This document shows positions 22,148 through 34,400 of a DNA stretch of 64,000 bases, piece after piece (within the stretch, counting starts at the first letter, position 1; each line of letters begins with the position of its first letter). The translations under genes were made by a program, and so were the position numbers. This stretch comes from Edaphochlamys debaryana (taxonomy: Eukaryota; Chlorophyta; Chlorophyceae; Chlamydomonadales): contig JAEHOE010000014.1 in assembly GCA_016858145.1 (NCBI GenBank), forward strand, positions 1,178,001-1,242,000, read 5' to 3'. Below the pieces are notes generated by a model, which saw only the letters and a program-made list of their open reading frames with translations, had not been told where the DNA came from and did not search any database.

Positions 22148-25100
22148 TTGGGGGGCACAGGGGGTCGTGGGGGATCCGTGGGTCCACCTGGGCTTACCGC
22201 CCCCCCTTCCCCCTGCTCAAGCAAGCCCTGCCTGACCTACAGACACCCAGCTGCTGAGACCACGCCTTCCTGCACGTGTCGTAGCCCCTCGCAGATGCTG
22301 GAGGTGGCTCGAGGTGGCTGGAGCTGGCCCACAGCCCCTGGGCCTCAGGACTGGTGCCCCTGGCAGCCGAGTTGCAGCCTGGCTCTAAGCGGGGCTGGGG
22401 GCACTCTCAAGGGGTGAGCAGACTCAAGGGCACAGCATTTGTAAGCAGAGCTTGGGGTTTCCATGCTGTGCGGGTGCAGGGGAGCACTTGAAAGTGGCGG
22501 GGTAGCATGGAATTAGGACTTGGGGGGCACAGGGGGTCGTGGGGGATCCGTGGGTCCACCTGGGCTTACCGCCCCCCCTTTCCCCTGCTCAAGCAAGCCC
22601 TGCCTGACCTGCAGACACCCAGCTGCTGAGACCACGCCTTCCTGCACGTGTCGTAGCCCCCTTGCAGATGCTGGAGGTGGCTCGAGGTGGCTGGAGCTGG
22701 CCCACAGCCCCTGGGCCTCAGGACTGGTGCCCCTGGCAGCCGAGTTGCAGCCTGGCTCTAAGCGGGGCTGGGGGCACTCTCAGGGGGTGAGCAGACTCGA
22801 GGGTACACCATTTGCAAGCAGAGCTTGGGGGCTCCATGCTGTGCGGGTGCAGGGGAGCACTTGAGAGTGGCGGGGTAGCATGGAAATAGGACTTGGGGGG
22901 CACAGGGGGTCGTGGGGGATCCGTGGGTCCACCTGGGCTTACCGCCCCCCCTTTCCCCTGCTCAAGCAAGCCCTGCCTGACCTGCAGACACCCAGCTGCT
23001 GAGACCACGCCTTCCTGCACGTGTCGTAGCCCCCTCGCAGATGCTGGAGGTGGCTCGAGGTGGCTGGAGCTGGCCCACAGCCCCTGGGCCTCAGGACTGG
23101 TGCCCCTGGCAGCCGAGTTGCAGCCTGGCTCTAAGCGGGGCTGGGGGCAATCTCAAGGGGTGAGCCGACTCAAGGGCACAGCATTTGTAAGCAGAGCTTG
23201 GGGTTTCCATGCTATGCGGGTGCAGGGGAGCACTTGAAAGTGGCGGGGTAGCATGGAAATAGGACTTGGGGGGCACAGGGGGTCGTGGGGGATCCGTGGG
23301 TCCACCTGGGCTTACCGCCCCCCCTTCCCCCTGCTCAAGCAAGCCCTGCCTGACCTACAGACACCCAGCTGCTGAGACCACGCCTTCCTGCACGTGTCGT
23401 AGCCCCTCGCAGATGCTGGAGGTGGCTCGAGGTGGCTGGAGCTGGCCCACAGCCCCTGGGCCTCAGGACTGGTGCCCCTGGCAGCCGAGTTGCAGCCTGG
23501 CTCTAAGCGGGGCTGGGGGCACTCTCAAGGGGTGAGCAGACTCAAGGGCACAGCATTTGTAAGCAGAGCTTGGGGTTTCCATGCTGTGCGGGTGCAGGGG
23601 AGCACTTGAAAGTGGCGGGGTAGCATGGAAATAGGACTTGGGGGGCACAGGGGGTCGTGGGGGATCCGTGGGTCCACCTGGGCTTACCGCCCCCCCTTTC
23701 CCCTGCTCAAGCAAGCCCTGCCTGACCTACAGACACCCAGCTGCTGAGACCACGCCTTCCTGCACGTGTCGTAGCCCCTCGCAGATGCTGGAGGTGGCTC
23801 GAGGTGGCTGGAGCTGGCCCACAGCCCCTGGGCCTCAGGACTGGTGCCCCTGGCAGCCGAGTTGCAGCCTGGCTCTAAGCGGGGCTGGGGGCACTCTCAA
23901 GGGGTGAGCAGACTCGAGGGCACAGCATTTGTAAGCAGAGCTTGGGGTTTCCATGCTGTGCGGGTGCAGGGGAGCACTTGAAAGTGGCGGGGTAGCATGG
24001 AAATAGGACTTGGGGGGCACAGGGGGTCGTGGGGGATCCGTGGGTCCACCTGGGCTTACCGCCCCCCCTTTCCCCTGCTCAAGCAAGCCCTGCCTGACCT
24101 GCAGACACCCAGCTGCTGAGACCACGCCTTCCTGCACGTGTCGTAGCCCCCTTGCAGATGCTGGAGGTGGCTCGAGGTGGCTGGAGCTGGCCCACAGCCC
24201 CTGGGCCTCAGGACTGGTGCCCCTGGCAGCCGAGTTGCAGCCTGGCTCTAAGCGGGGCTGGGGGCACTCTCAAGGGGTGAGCAGACTCGAGGGCACAGCA
24301 TTTGTAAGCAGAGCTTGGGGTTTCCATGCTGTGCGGGTGCAGGGGAGCACTTGAAAGTGGCGGGGTAGCATGGAAATAGGACTTGGGGGGCACAGGGGGT
24401 CGTGGGGGATCCGTGGGTCCACCTGGGCTTACCGCCCCCCCTTTCCCCTGCTCAAGCAAGCCCTGCCTGACCTACAGACACCCAGCTGCTGAGACCACGC
24501 CTTCCTGCACGTGTCGTAGCCCCTCGCAGATGCTGGAGGTGGCTCGAGGTGGCTGGAGCTGGCCCACAGCCCCTGGGCCTCAGGACTGGTGCCCCTGGCA
24601 GCCGAGTTGCAGCCTGGCTCTAAGCGGGGCTGGGGGCACTCTCAAGGGGTGAGCAGACTCGAGGGCACAGCATTTGTAAGCAGAGCTTGGGGTTTCCATG
24701 CTGTGCGGGTGCAGGGGAGCACTTGAAAGTGGCGGGGTAGCATGGAATTAGGACTTGGGGGGCACAGGGGGTCGTGGGGGATCCGTGGGTCCACCTGGGC
24801 TTACCGCCCCCCCTTTCCCCTGCTCAAGCAAGCCCTGCCTGACCTGCAGACACCCAGCTGCTGAGACCACGCCTTCCTGCACGTGTCGTAGCCCCTCGCA
24901 GATGCTGGAGGTGGCTCGAGGTGGCTGGAGCTGGCCCACAGCCCCTGGGCCTCAGGACTGGTGCCCCTGGCAGCCGAGTTGCAGCCTGGCTCTAAGCGGG
25001 GCTGGGGGCACTCTCAGGGGGTGAGCAGACTCGAGGGTACACCATTTGCAAGCAGAGCTTGGGGGCTCCATGCTGTGCGGGTGCAGGGGAGCACTTGAAA

Positions 25101-28100
25101 GTGGCGGGGTAGCATGGAAATAGGACTTGGGGGGCACAGGGGGTCGTGGGGGATCCGTGGGTCCACCTGGGCTTACCGCCCCCCCTTTCCCCTGCTCAAG
25201 CAAGCCCTGCCTGACCTGCAGACACCCAGCTGCTGAGACCACGCCTTCCTGCACGTGTCGTAGCCCCCTCGCAGATGCTGGAGGTGGCTCGAGGTGGCTG
25301 GAGCTGGCCCACAGCCCCTGGGCCTCAGGACTGGTGCCCCTGGCAGCCGAGTTGCAGCCTGGCTCTAAGCGGGGCTGGGGGCAATCTCAAGGGGTGAGCC
25401 GACTCGAGGGCACAGCATTTGTAAGCAGAGCTTGGGGTTTCCATGCTATGCGGGTGCAGGGGAGCACTTGAAAGTGGCGGGGTAGCATGGAAATAGGACT
25501 TGGGGGGCACAGGGGGTCGTGGGGGATCCGTGGGTCCACCTGGGCTTACCGCCCCCCCTTTCCCCTGCTCAAGCAAGCCCTGCCTGACCTGCAGACACCC
25601 AGCTGCTGAGACCACGCCTTCCTGCACGTGTCGTAGCCCCCTTGCAGATGCTGGAGGTGGCTCGAGGTGGCTGGAGCTGGCCCACAGCCCCTGGGCCTCA
25701 GGACTGGTGCCCCTGGCAGCCGAGTTGCAGCCTGGCTCTAAGCGGGGCTGGGGGCACTCTCAGGGGGTGAGCAGACTCGAGGGTATACCATTTGCAAGCA
25801 GAGCTTGGGGGCTCCATGCTATGCGGGTGCAGGGGAGCACTTGAAAGTGGCGGGGTAGCATGGAAATAGGACTTGGGGGGCACAGGGGGTCGTGGGGGAT
25901 CCGTGGGTCCACCTGGGCTTACCGCCCCCCCTTTCCCCTGCTCAAGCAAGCCCTGCCTGACCTGCAGACACCCAGCTGCTGAGACCACGCCTTCCTGCAC
26001 GTGTCGTTGCCCCCTCGCAGATGCTGGAGGTGGCTCGAGGTGGCTGGAGCTGGCCCACAGCCCCTGGGCCTCAGGACTGGTGCCCCTGGCAGCCGAGTTG
26101 CAGCCTGGCTCTAAGCGGGGCTGGGGGCACTCTCAAGGGGTGAGCAGACTCGAGGGCACAGCATTTGTAAGCAGAGCTTGGGGTTTCCATGCTGTGCGGG
26201 TGCAGGGGGGCACTTGAAAGTGGCGGGGTAGCATGGAAATAGGACTTGGGGGGCACAGGGGGTCGTGGGGGATCCGTGGGTCCACCTGGGCTTACCGCCC
26301 CCCCTTTCCCCTGCTCAAGCAAGCCCTGCCTGACCTGCAGACACCCAGCTGCTGAGACCACGCCTTCCTGCACGTGTCGTAGCCCCCTTGCAGATGCTGG
26401 AGGTGGCTCGAGGTGGCTGGAGCTGGCCCACAGCCCCTGGGCCTCAGGACTGGTGCCCCTGGCAGCCGAGTTGCAGCCTGGCTCTAAGCGGGGCTGGGGG
26501 CACTCTCAAGGGGTGAGCAGACTCGAGGGCACAGCATTTGTAAGCAGAGCTTGGGGTTTCCATGCTGTGCGGGTGCAGGGGAGCACTTGAAAGTGGCGGG
26601 GTAGCATGGAGATAGGACTTGGGGGGCACAGGGGGTCGTGGGGGATCCGTGGGTCCACCTGGGCTTACCGCCCCCCCTTCCCCCTGCTCAAGCAAGCCCT
26701 GCCTGACCTACAGACACCCAGCTGCTGAGACCACGCCTTCCTGCACGTGTCGTAGCCCCTCGCAGATGCTGGAGGTGGCTCGAGGTGGCTGGAGCTGGCC
26801 CACAGCCCCTGGGCCTCAGGACTGGTGCCCCTGGCAGCCGAGTTGCAGCCTGGCTCTAAGCGGGGCTGGGGGCACTCTCAAGGGGTGAGCAGACTCAAGG
26901 GCACAGCATTTGTAAGCAGAGCTTGGGGTTTCCATGCTGTGCGGGTGCAGGGGAGCACTTGAAAGTGGCGGGGTAGCATGGAAATAGGACTTGGGGGGCA
27001 CAGGGGGTCGTGGGGGATCCGTGGGTCCACCTGGGCTTACCGCCCCCCCTTTCCCCTGCTCAAGCAAGCCCTGCCTGACCTGCAGACACCCAGCTGCTGA
27101 GACCACGCCTTCCTGCACGTGTCGTAGCCCCCTTGCAGATGCTGGAGGTGGCTCGAGGTGGCTGGAGCTGGCCCACAGCCCCTGGGCCTCAGGACTGGTG
27201 CCCCTGGCAGCCGAGTTGCAGCCTGGCTCTAAGCGGGGCTGGGGGCACTCTCAAGGGGTGAGCAGACTCGAGGGCACAGCATTTGTAAGCAGAGCTTGGG
27301 GTTTCCATGCTGTGCGGGTGCAGGGGAGCACTTGAAAGTGGCGGGGTAGCATGGAGATAGGACTTGGGGGGCACAGGGGGTCGTGGGGGATCCGTGGGTC
27401 CACCTGGGCTTACCGCCCCCCCTTCCCCCTGCTCAAGCAAGCCCTGCCTGACCTACAGACACCCAGCTGCTGAGACCACGCCTTCCTGCACGTGTCGTAG
27501 CCCCTCGCAGATGCTGGAGGTGGCTCGAGGTGGCTGGAGCTGGCCCACAGCCCCTGGGCCTCAGGACTGGTGCCCCTGGCAGCCGAGTTGCAGCCTGGCT
27601 CTAAGCGGGGCTGGGGGCACTCTCAAGGGGTGAGCAGACTCAAGGGCACAGCATTTGTAAGCAGAGCTTGGGGTTTCCATGCTGTGCGGGTGCAGGGGAG
27701 CACTTGAAAGTGGCGGGGTAGCATGGAATTAGGACTTGGGGGGCACAGGGGGTCGTGGGGGATCCGTGGGTCCACCTGGGCTTACCGCCCCCCCTTTCCC
27801 CTGCTCAAGCAAGCCCTGCCTGACCTGCAGACACCCAGCTGCTGAGACCACGCCTTCCTGCACGTGTCGTAGCCCCCTTGCAGATGCTGGAGGTGGCTCG
27901 AGGTGGCTGGAGCTGGCCCACAGCCCCTGGGCCTCAGGACTGGTGCCCCTGGCAGCCGAGTTGCAGCCTGGCTCTAAGCGGGGCTGGGGGCACTCTCAGG
28001 GGGTGAGCAGACTCGAGGGTACACCATTTGCAAGCAGAGCTTGGGGGCTCCATGCTGTGCGGGTGCAGGGGAGCACTTGAGAGTGGCGGGGTAGCATGGA

Positions 28101-31100
28101 AATAGGACTTGGGGGGCACAGGGGGTCGTGGGGGATCCGTGGGTCCACCTGGGCTTACCGCCCCCCCTTTCCCCTGCTCAAGCAAGCCCTGCCTGACCTG
28201 CAGACACCCAGCTGCTGAGACCACGCCTTCCTGCACGTGTCGTAGCCCCCTCGCAGATGCTGGAGGTGGCTCGAGGTGGCTGGAGCTGGCCCACAGCCCC
28301 TGGGCCTCAGGACTGGTGCCCCTGGCAGCCGAGTTGCAGCCTGGCTCTAAGCGGGGCTGGGGGCAATCTCAAGGGGTGAGCCGACTCAAGGGCACAGCAT
28401 TTGTAAGCAGAGCTTGGGGTTTCCATGCTATGCGGGTGCAGGGGAGCACTTGAAAGTGGCGGGGTAGCATGGAAATAGGACTTGGGGGGCACAGGGGGTC
28501 GTGGGGGATCCGTGGGTCCACCTGGGCTTACCGCCCCCCCTTCCCCCTGCTCAAGCAAGCCCTGCCTGACCTACAGACACCCAGCTGCTGAGACCACGCC
28601 TTCCTGCACGTGTCGTAGCCCCTCGCAGATGCTGGAGGTGGCTCGAGGTGGCTGGAGCTGGCCCACAGCCCCTGGGCCTCAGGACTGGTGCCCCTGGCAG
28701 CCGAGTTGCAGCCTGGCTCTAAGCGGGGCTGGGGGCACTCTCAAGGGGTGAGCAGACTCAAGGGCACAGCATTTGTAAGCAGAGCTTGGGGTTTCCATGC
28801 TGTGCGGGTGCAGGGGAGCACTTGAAAGTGGCGGGGTAGCATGGAAATAGGACTTGGGGGGCACAGGGGGTCGTGGGGGATCCGTGGGTCCACCTGGGCT
28901 TACCGCCCCCCCTTTCCCCTGCTCAAGCAAGCCCTGCCTGACCTACAGACACCCAGCTGCTGAGACCACGCCTTCCTGCACGTGTCGTAGCCCCTCGCAG
29001 ATGCTGGAGGTGGCTCGAGGTGGCTGGAGCTGGCCCACAGCCCCTGGGCCTCAGGACTGGTGCCCCTGGCAGCCGAGTTGCAGCCTGGCTCTAAGCGGGG
29101 CTGGGGGCACTCTCAAGGGGTGAGCAGACTCGAGGGCACAGCATTTGTAAGCAGAGCTTGGGGTTTCCATGCTGTGCGGGTGCAGGGGAGCACTTGAAAG
29201 TGGCGGGGTAGCATGGAATTAGGACTTGGGGGGCACAGGGGGTCGTGGGGGATCCGTGGGTCCACCTGGGCTTACCGCCCCCCCTTTCCCCTGCTCAAGC
29301 AAGCCCTGCCTGACCTGCAGACACCCAGCTGCTGAGACCACGCCTTCCTGCACGTGTCGTAGCCCCCTTGCAGATGCTGGAGGTGGCTCGAGGTGGCTGG
29401 AGCTGGCCCACAGCCCCTGGGCCTCAGGACTGGTGCCCCTGGCAGCCGAGTTGCAGCCTGGCTCTAAGCGGGGCTGGGGGCACTCTCAAGGGGTGAGCAG
29501 ACTCGAGGGCACAGCATTTGTAAGCAGAGCTTGGGGTTTCCATGCTGTGCGGGTGCAGGGGAGCACTTGAAAGTGGCGGGGTAGCATGGAAATAGGACTT
29601 GGGGGGCACAGGGGGTCGTGGGGGATCCGTGGGTCCACCTGGGCTTACCGCCCCCCCTTTCCCCTGCTCAAGCAAGCCCTGCCTGACCTACAGACACCCA
29701 GCTGCTGAGACCACGCCTTCCTGCACGTGTCGTAGCCCCTCGCAGATGCTGGAGGTGGCTCGAGGTGGCTGGAGCTGGCCCACAGCCCCTGGGCCTCAGG
29801 ACTGGTGCCCCTGGCAGCCGAGTTGCAGCCTGGCTCTAAGCGGGGCTGGGGGCACTCTCAAGGGGGTGAGCAGACTCGAGGGCACAGCATTTGTAAGCAG
29901 AGCTTGGGGTTTCCATGCTGTGCGGGTGCAGGGGAGCACTTGAAAGTGGCGGGGTAGCATGAAATTAGGACTTGGGGGGCACAGGGGGTCGTGGGGGATC
30001 CGTGGGTCCACCTGGGCTTACCGCCCCCCCTTTCCCCTGCTCAAGCAAGCCCTGCCTGACCTGCAGACACCCAGCTGCTGAGACCACGCCTTCCTGCACG
30101 TGTCGTAGCCCCCTCGCAGATGCTGGAGGTGGCTCGAGGTGGCTGGAGCTGGCCCACAGCCCCTGGGCCTCAGGACTGGTGCCCCTGGCAGCCGAGTTGC
30201 AGCCTGGCTCCAGGTGGGGCTGGGGGCACTCTCAGGGGGTGAGCAGACTCGAGGGTACACCATTTGCAAGCAGAGCTTGGGGGCTCCATGCTGTGCGGGT
30301 GCAGGGGAGCACTTGAAAGTGGCGGGGTAGCATGGAAATAGGACTTGGGGGGCACAGGGGGTCGTGGGGGATCCGTGGGTCCACCTGGGCTTACCGCCCC
30401 CCCTTTCCCCTGCTCAAGCAAGCCCTGCCTGACCTGCAGACACCCAGCTGCTGAGACCACGCCTTCCTGCACGTGTCGTAGCCCCCTCGCAGATGCTGGA
30501 GGTGGCTCGAGGTGGCTGGAGCTGGCCCACAGCCCCTGGGCCTCAGGACTGGTGCCCCTGGCAGCCGAGTTGCAGCCTGGCTCTAAGCGGGGCTGGGGGC
30601 AATCTCAAGGGGTGAGCCGACTCAAGGGCACAGCATTTGTAAGCAGAGCTTGGGGTTTCCATGCTATGCGGGTGCAGGGGAGCACTTGAAAGTGGCGGGG
30701 TAGCATGGAAATAGGACTTGGGGGGCACAGGGGGTCGTGGGGGATCCGTGGGTCCACCTGGGCTTACCGCCCCCCCTTTCCCCTGCTCAAGCAAGCCCTG
30801 CCTGACCTGCAGACACCCAGCTGCTGAGACCACGCCTTCCTGCACGTGTCGTAGCCCCCTTGCAGATGCTGGAGGTGGCTCGAGGTGGCTGGAGCTGGCC
30901 CACAGCCCCTGGGCCTCAGGACTGGTGCCCCTGGCAGCCGAGTTGCAGCCTGGCTCTAAGCGGGGCTGGGGGCACTCTCAGGGGGTGAGCAGACTCGAGG
31001 GTATACCATTTGCAAGCAGAGCTTGGGGGCTCCATGCTATGCGGGTGCAGGGGAGCACTTGAAAGTGGCGGGGTAGCATGGAAATAGGACTTGGGGGGCA

Positions 31101-31465
31101 CAGGGGGTCGTGGGGGATCCGTGGGTCCACCTGGGCTTACCGCCCCCCCTTTCCCCTGCTCAAGCAAGCCCTGCCTGACCTGCAGACACCCAGCTGCTGA
31201 GACCACGCCTTCCTGCACGTGTCGTTAGCCCCCTCGCAGATGCTGGAGGTGGCTCGAGGTGGCTGGAGCTGGCCCACAGCCCCTGGGCCTCAGGACTGGT
31301 GCCCCTGGCAGCCGAGTTGCAGCCTGGCTCTAAGCGGGGCTGGGGGCACTCTCAAGGGGGTGAGCAGACTCGAGGGCACAGCATTTGTAAGCAGAGCTTG
31401 GGGTTTCCATGCTGTGCGGGTGCAGGGGAGCACTTGAAAGTGGCGGGGTAGCATGGAAATAGGAC
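22148..31465. repeat. Higher-order duplication inside the satellite (14-unit block)
   Basis: The order of unit variants starting at 22148 is repeated starting at 27364, an offset of 5216 bp or 14 units. Matching pairs include 22520/27736, 22893/28109, 23266/28482, 23638/28854, 24010/29226, 24383/29599, 25127/30345 and 25500/30718. They share the same one-base deletions and the same codon-level variants. Later small changes (a one-base insertion near 29863, CCAGGTGGGG near 30212) show divergence after the duplication. Confidence 0.75.
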
Positions 31466-34400
31466 TTGGGGGGCACAGGGGGTCGTGGGGGATCCGTGGG
31501 TCCACCTGGGCTTACCGCCCCCCCTTTCCCCTGCTCAAGCAAGCCCTGCCTGACCTGCAGACACCCAGCTGCTGAGACCACGCCTTCCTGCACGTGTCGT
31601 AGCCCCCTTGCAGATGCTGGAGGTGGCTCGAGGTGGCTGGAGCTGGCCCACAGCCCCTGGGCCTCAGGACTGGTGCCCCTGGCAGCCGAGTTGCAGCCTG
31701 GCTCTAAGCGGGGCTGGGGGCACTCTCAAGGGGTGAGCAGACTCGAGGGCACAGCATTTGTAAGCAGAGCTTGGGGGCTCCATGCTGTGCGGGTGCAGGG
31801 GAGCACTTGAAAGTGGCGGGGTAGCATGGAAATAGGACTTGGGGGGCACAGGGGGTCGTGGGGGATCCGTGGGTCCACCTGGGCTTACCGCCCCCCCTTT
31901 CCCCTGCTCAAGCAAGCCCTGCCTGACCTACAGACACCCAGCTGCTGAGACCACGCCTTCCTGCACGTGTCGTAGCCCCTCGCAGATGCTGGAGGTGGCT
32001 CGAGGTGGCTGGAGCTGGCCCACAGCCCCTGGGCCTCAGGACTGGTGCCCCTGGCAGCCGAGTTGCAGCCTGGCTCTAAGCGGGGCTGGGGGCACTCTCA
32101 AGGGGTGAGCAGACTCAAGGGCACAGCATTTGTAAGCAGAGCTTGGGGGCTCCATGCTGTGCGGGTGCAGGGGAGCACTTGAAAGTGGCGGGGTAGCATG
32201 GAAATAGGACTTGGGGGGCACAGGGGGTCGTGGGGGATCCGTGGGTCCACCTGGGCTTACCGCCCCCCCTTTCCCCTGCTCAAGCAAGCCCTGCCTGACC
32301 TGCAGACACCCAGCTGCTGAGACCACGCCTTCCTGCACGTGTCGTTGCCCCCTTGCAGATGCTGGAGGTGGCTCGAGGTGGCTGGAGCTGGCCCACAGCC
32401 CCTGGGCCTCAGGACTGGTGCCCCTGGCAGCCGAGTTGCAGCCTGGCTCTAAGCGGGGCTGGGGGCACTCTCAGGGGGTGAGCAGACTCGAGGGTACACC
32501 ATTTGCAAGCAGAGCTTGGGGGCTCCATGCTGTGCGGGTGCAGGGGAGCACTTGAAAGTGGCGGGGTAGCATGGAAATAGGACTTGGGGGGCACAGGGGG
32601 TCGTGGGGGATCCGTGGGTCCACCTGGGCTTACCGCCCCCCCTTTCCCCTGCTCAAGCAAGCCCTGCCTGACCTGCAGACACCCAGCTGCTGAGACCACG
32701 CCTTCCTGCACGTGTCGTAGCCCCCTCGCAGATGCTGGAGGTGGCTCGAGGTGGCTGGAGCTGGCCCACAGCCCCTGGGCCTCAGGACTGGTGCCCCTGG
32801 CAGCCGAGTTGCAGCCTGGCTCTAAGCGGGGCTGGGGGCAATCTCAAGGGGTGAGCAGACTCAAGGGCACAGCATTTGTAAGCAGAGCTTGGGGTTTTCA
32901 TGCTGTGCGGGTGCAGGGGAGCACTTGAAAGTGGCGGGGTAGCATGGAAATAGGACTTGGGGGGCACAGGGGGTCGTGGGGGATCCGTGGGTCCACCTGG
33001 GCTTACCGCCCCCCCTTTCCCCTGCTCAAGCAAGCCCTGCCTGACCTGCAGACACCCAGCTGCTGAGACCACGCCTTCCTGCACGTGTCGTAGCCCCCTT
33101 GCAGATGCTGGAGGTGGCTCGAGGTGGCTGGAGCTGGCCCACAGCCCCTGGGCCTCAGGACTGGTGCCCCTGGCAGCCGAGTTGCAGCCTGGCTCTAAGC
33201 GGGGCTGGGGGCACTCTCAGGGGGTGAGCAGACTCGAGGGTACACCATTTGCAAGCAGAGCTTGGGGGCTCCATGCTGTGCGGGTGCAGGGGAGCACTTG
33301 AAAGTGGCGGGGTAGCATGGAAATAGGACTTGGGGGGCACAGGGGGTCGTGGGGGATCCGTGGGTCCACCTGGGCTTACCGCCCCCCCTTTCCCCTGCTC
33401 AAGCAAGCCCTGCCTGACCTGCAGACACCCAGCTGCTGAGACCACGCCTTCCTGCACGTGTCGTAGCCCCCTTGCAGATGCTGGAGGTGGCTCGAGGTGG
33501 CTGGAGCTGGCCCACAGCCCCTGGGCCTCAGGACTGGTGCCCCTGGCAGCCGAGTTGCAGCCTGGCTCTAAGCGGGGCTGGGGGCACTCTCAGGGGGTGA
33601 GCAGACTCGAGGGTACACCATTTGCAAGCAGAGCTTGGGGGCTCCATGCTGTGCGGGTGCAGGGGAGCACTTGAAAGTGGCGGGGTAGCATGGAAATAGG
33701 ACTTGGGGGGCACAGGGGGTCGTGGGGGATCCGTGGGTCCACCTGGGCTTACCGCCCCCCCTTTCCCCTGCTCAAGCAAGCCCTGCCTGACCTGCAGACA
33801 CCCAGCTGCTGATACCACGCCTTCCTGCACGTGTCGTAGCCCCCTCGCAGATGCTGGAGGTGGCTCGAGGTGGCTGGAGCTGGCCCACAGCCCCTGGGCC
33901 TCAGGACTGGTGCCCCTGGCAGCCGAGTTGCAGCCTGGCTCTAAGCGGGGCTGGGGGCACTCTCAAGGGGTGAGCAGACTCAAGGGCACAGCATTTGTAA
34001 GCAGAGCTTGGGGTTTCCATGCTGTGCGGGTGCAGGGGAGCACTTGAAAGTGGCGGGGTAGCATGGAAATAGGACTTGGGGGGCACAGGGGGTCGTGGGG
34101 GATCCGTGGGTCCACCTGGGCTTACCGCCCCCCCTTTCCCCTGCTCAAGCAAGCCCTGCCTGACCTGCAGACACCCAGCTGCTGAGACCACGCCTTCCTG
34201 CACGTGTCGTAGCCCCCTTGCAGATGCTGGAGGTGGCTCGAGGTGGCTGGAGCTGGCCCACAGCCCCTGGGCCTCAGGACTGGTGCCCCTGGCAGCCGAG
34301 TTGCAGCCTGGCTCTAAGCGGGGCTGGGGGCACTCTCAGGGGGTGAGCAGACTCGAGGGTACACCATTTGCAAGCAGAGCTTGGGGGCTCCATGCTGTGC

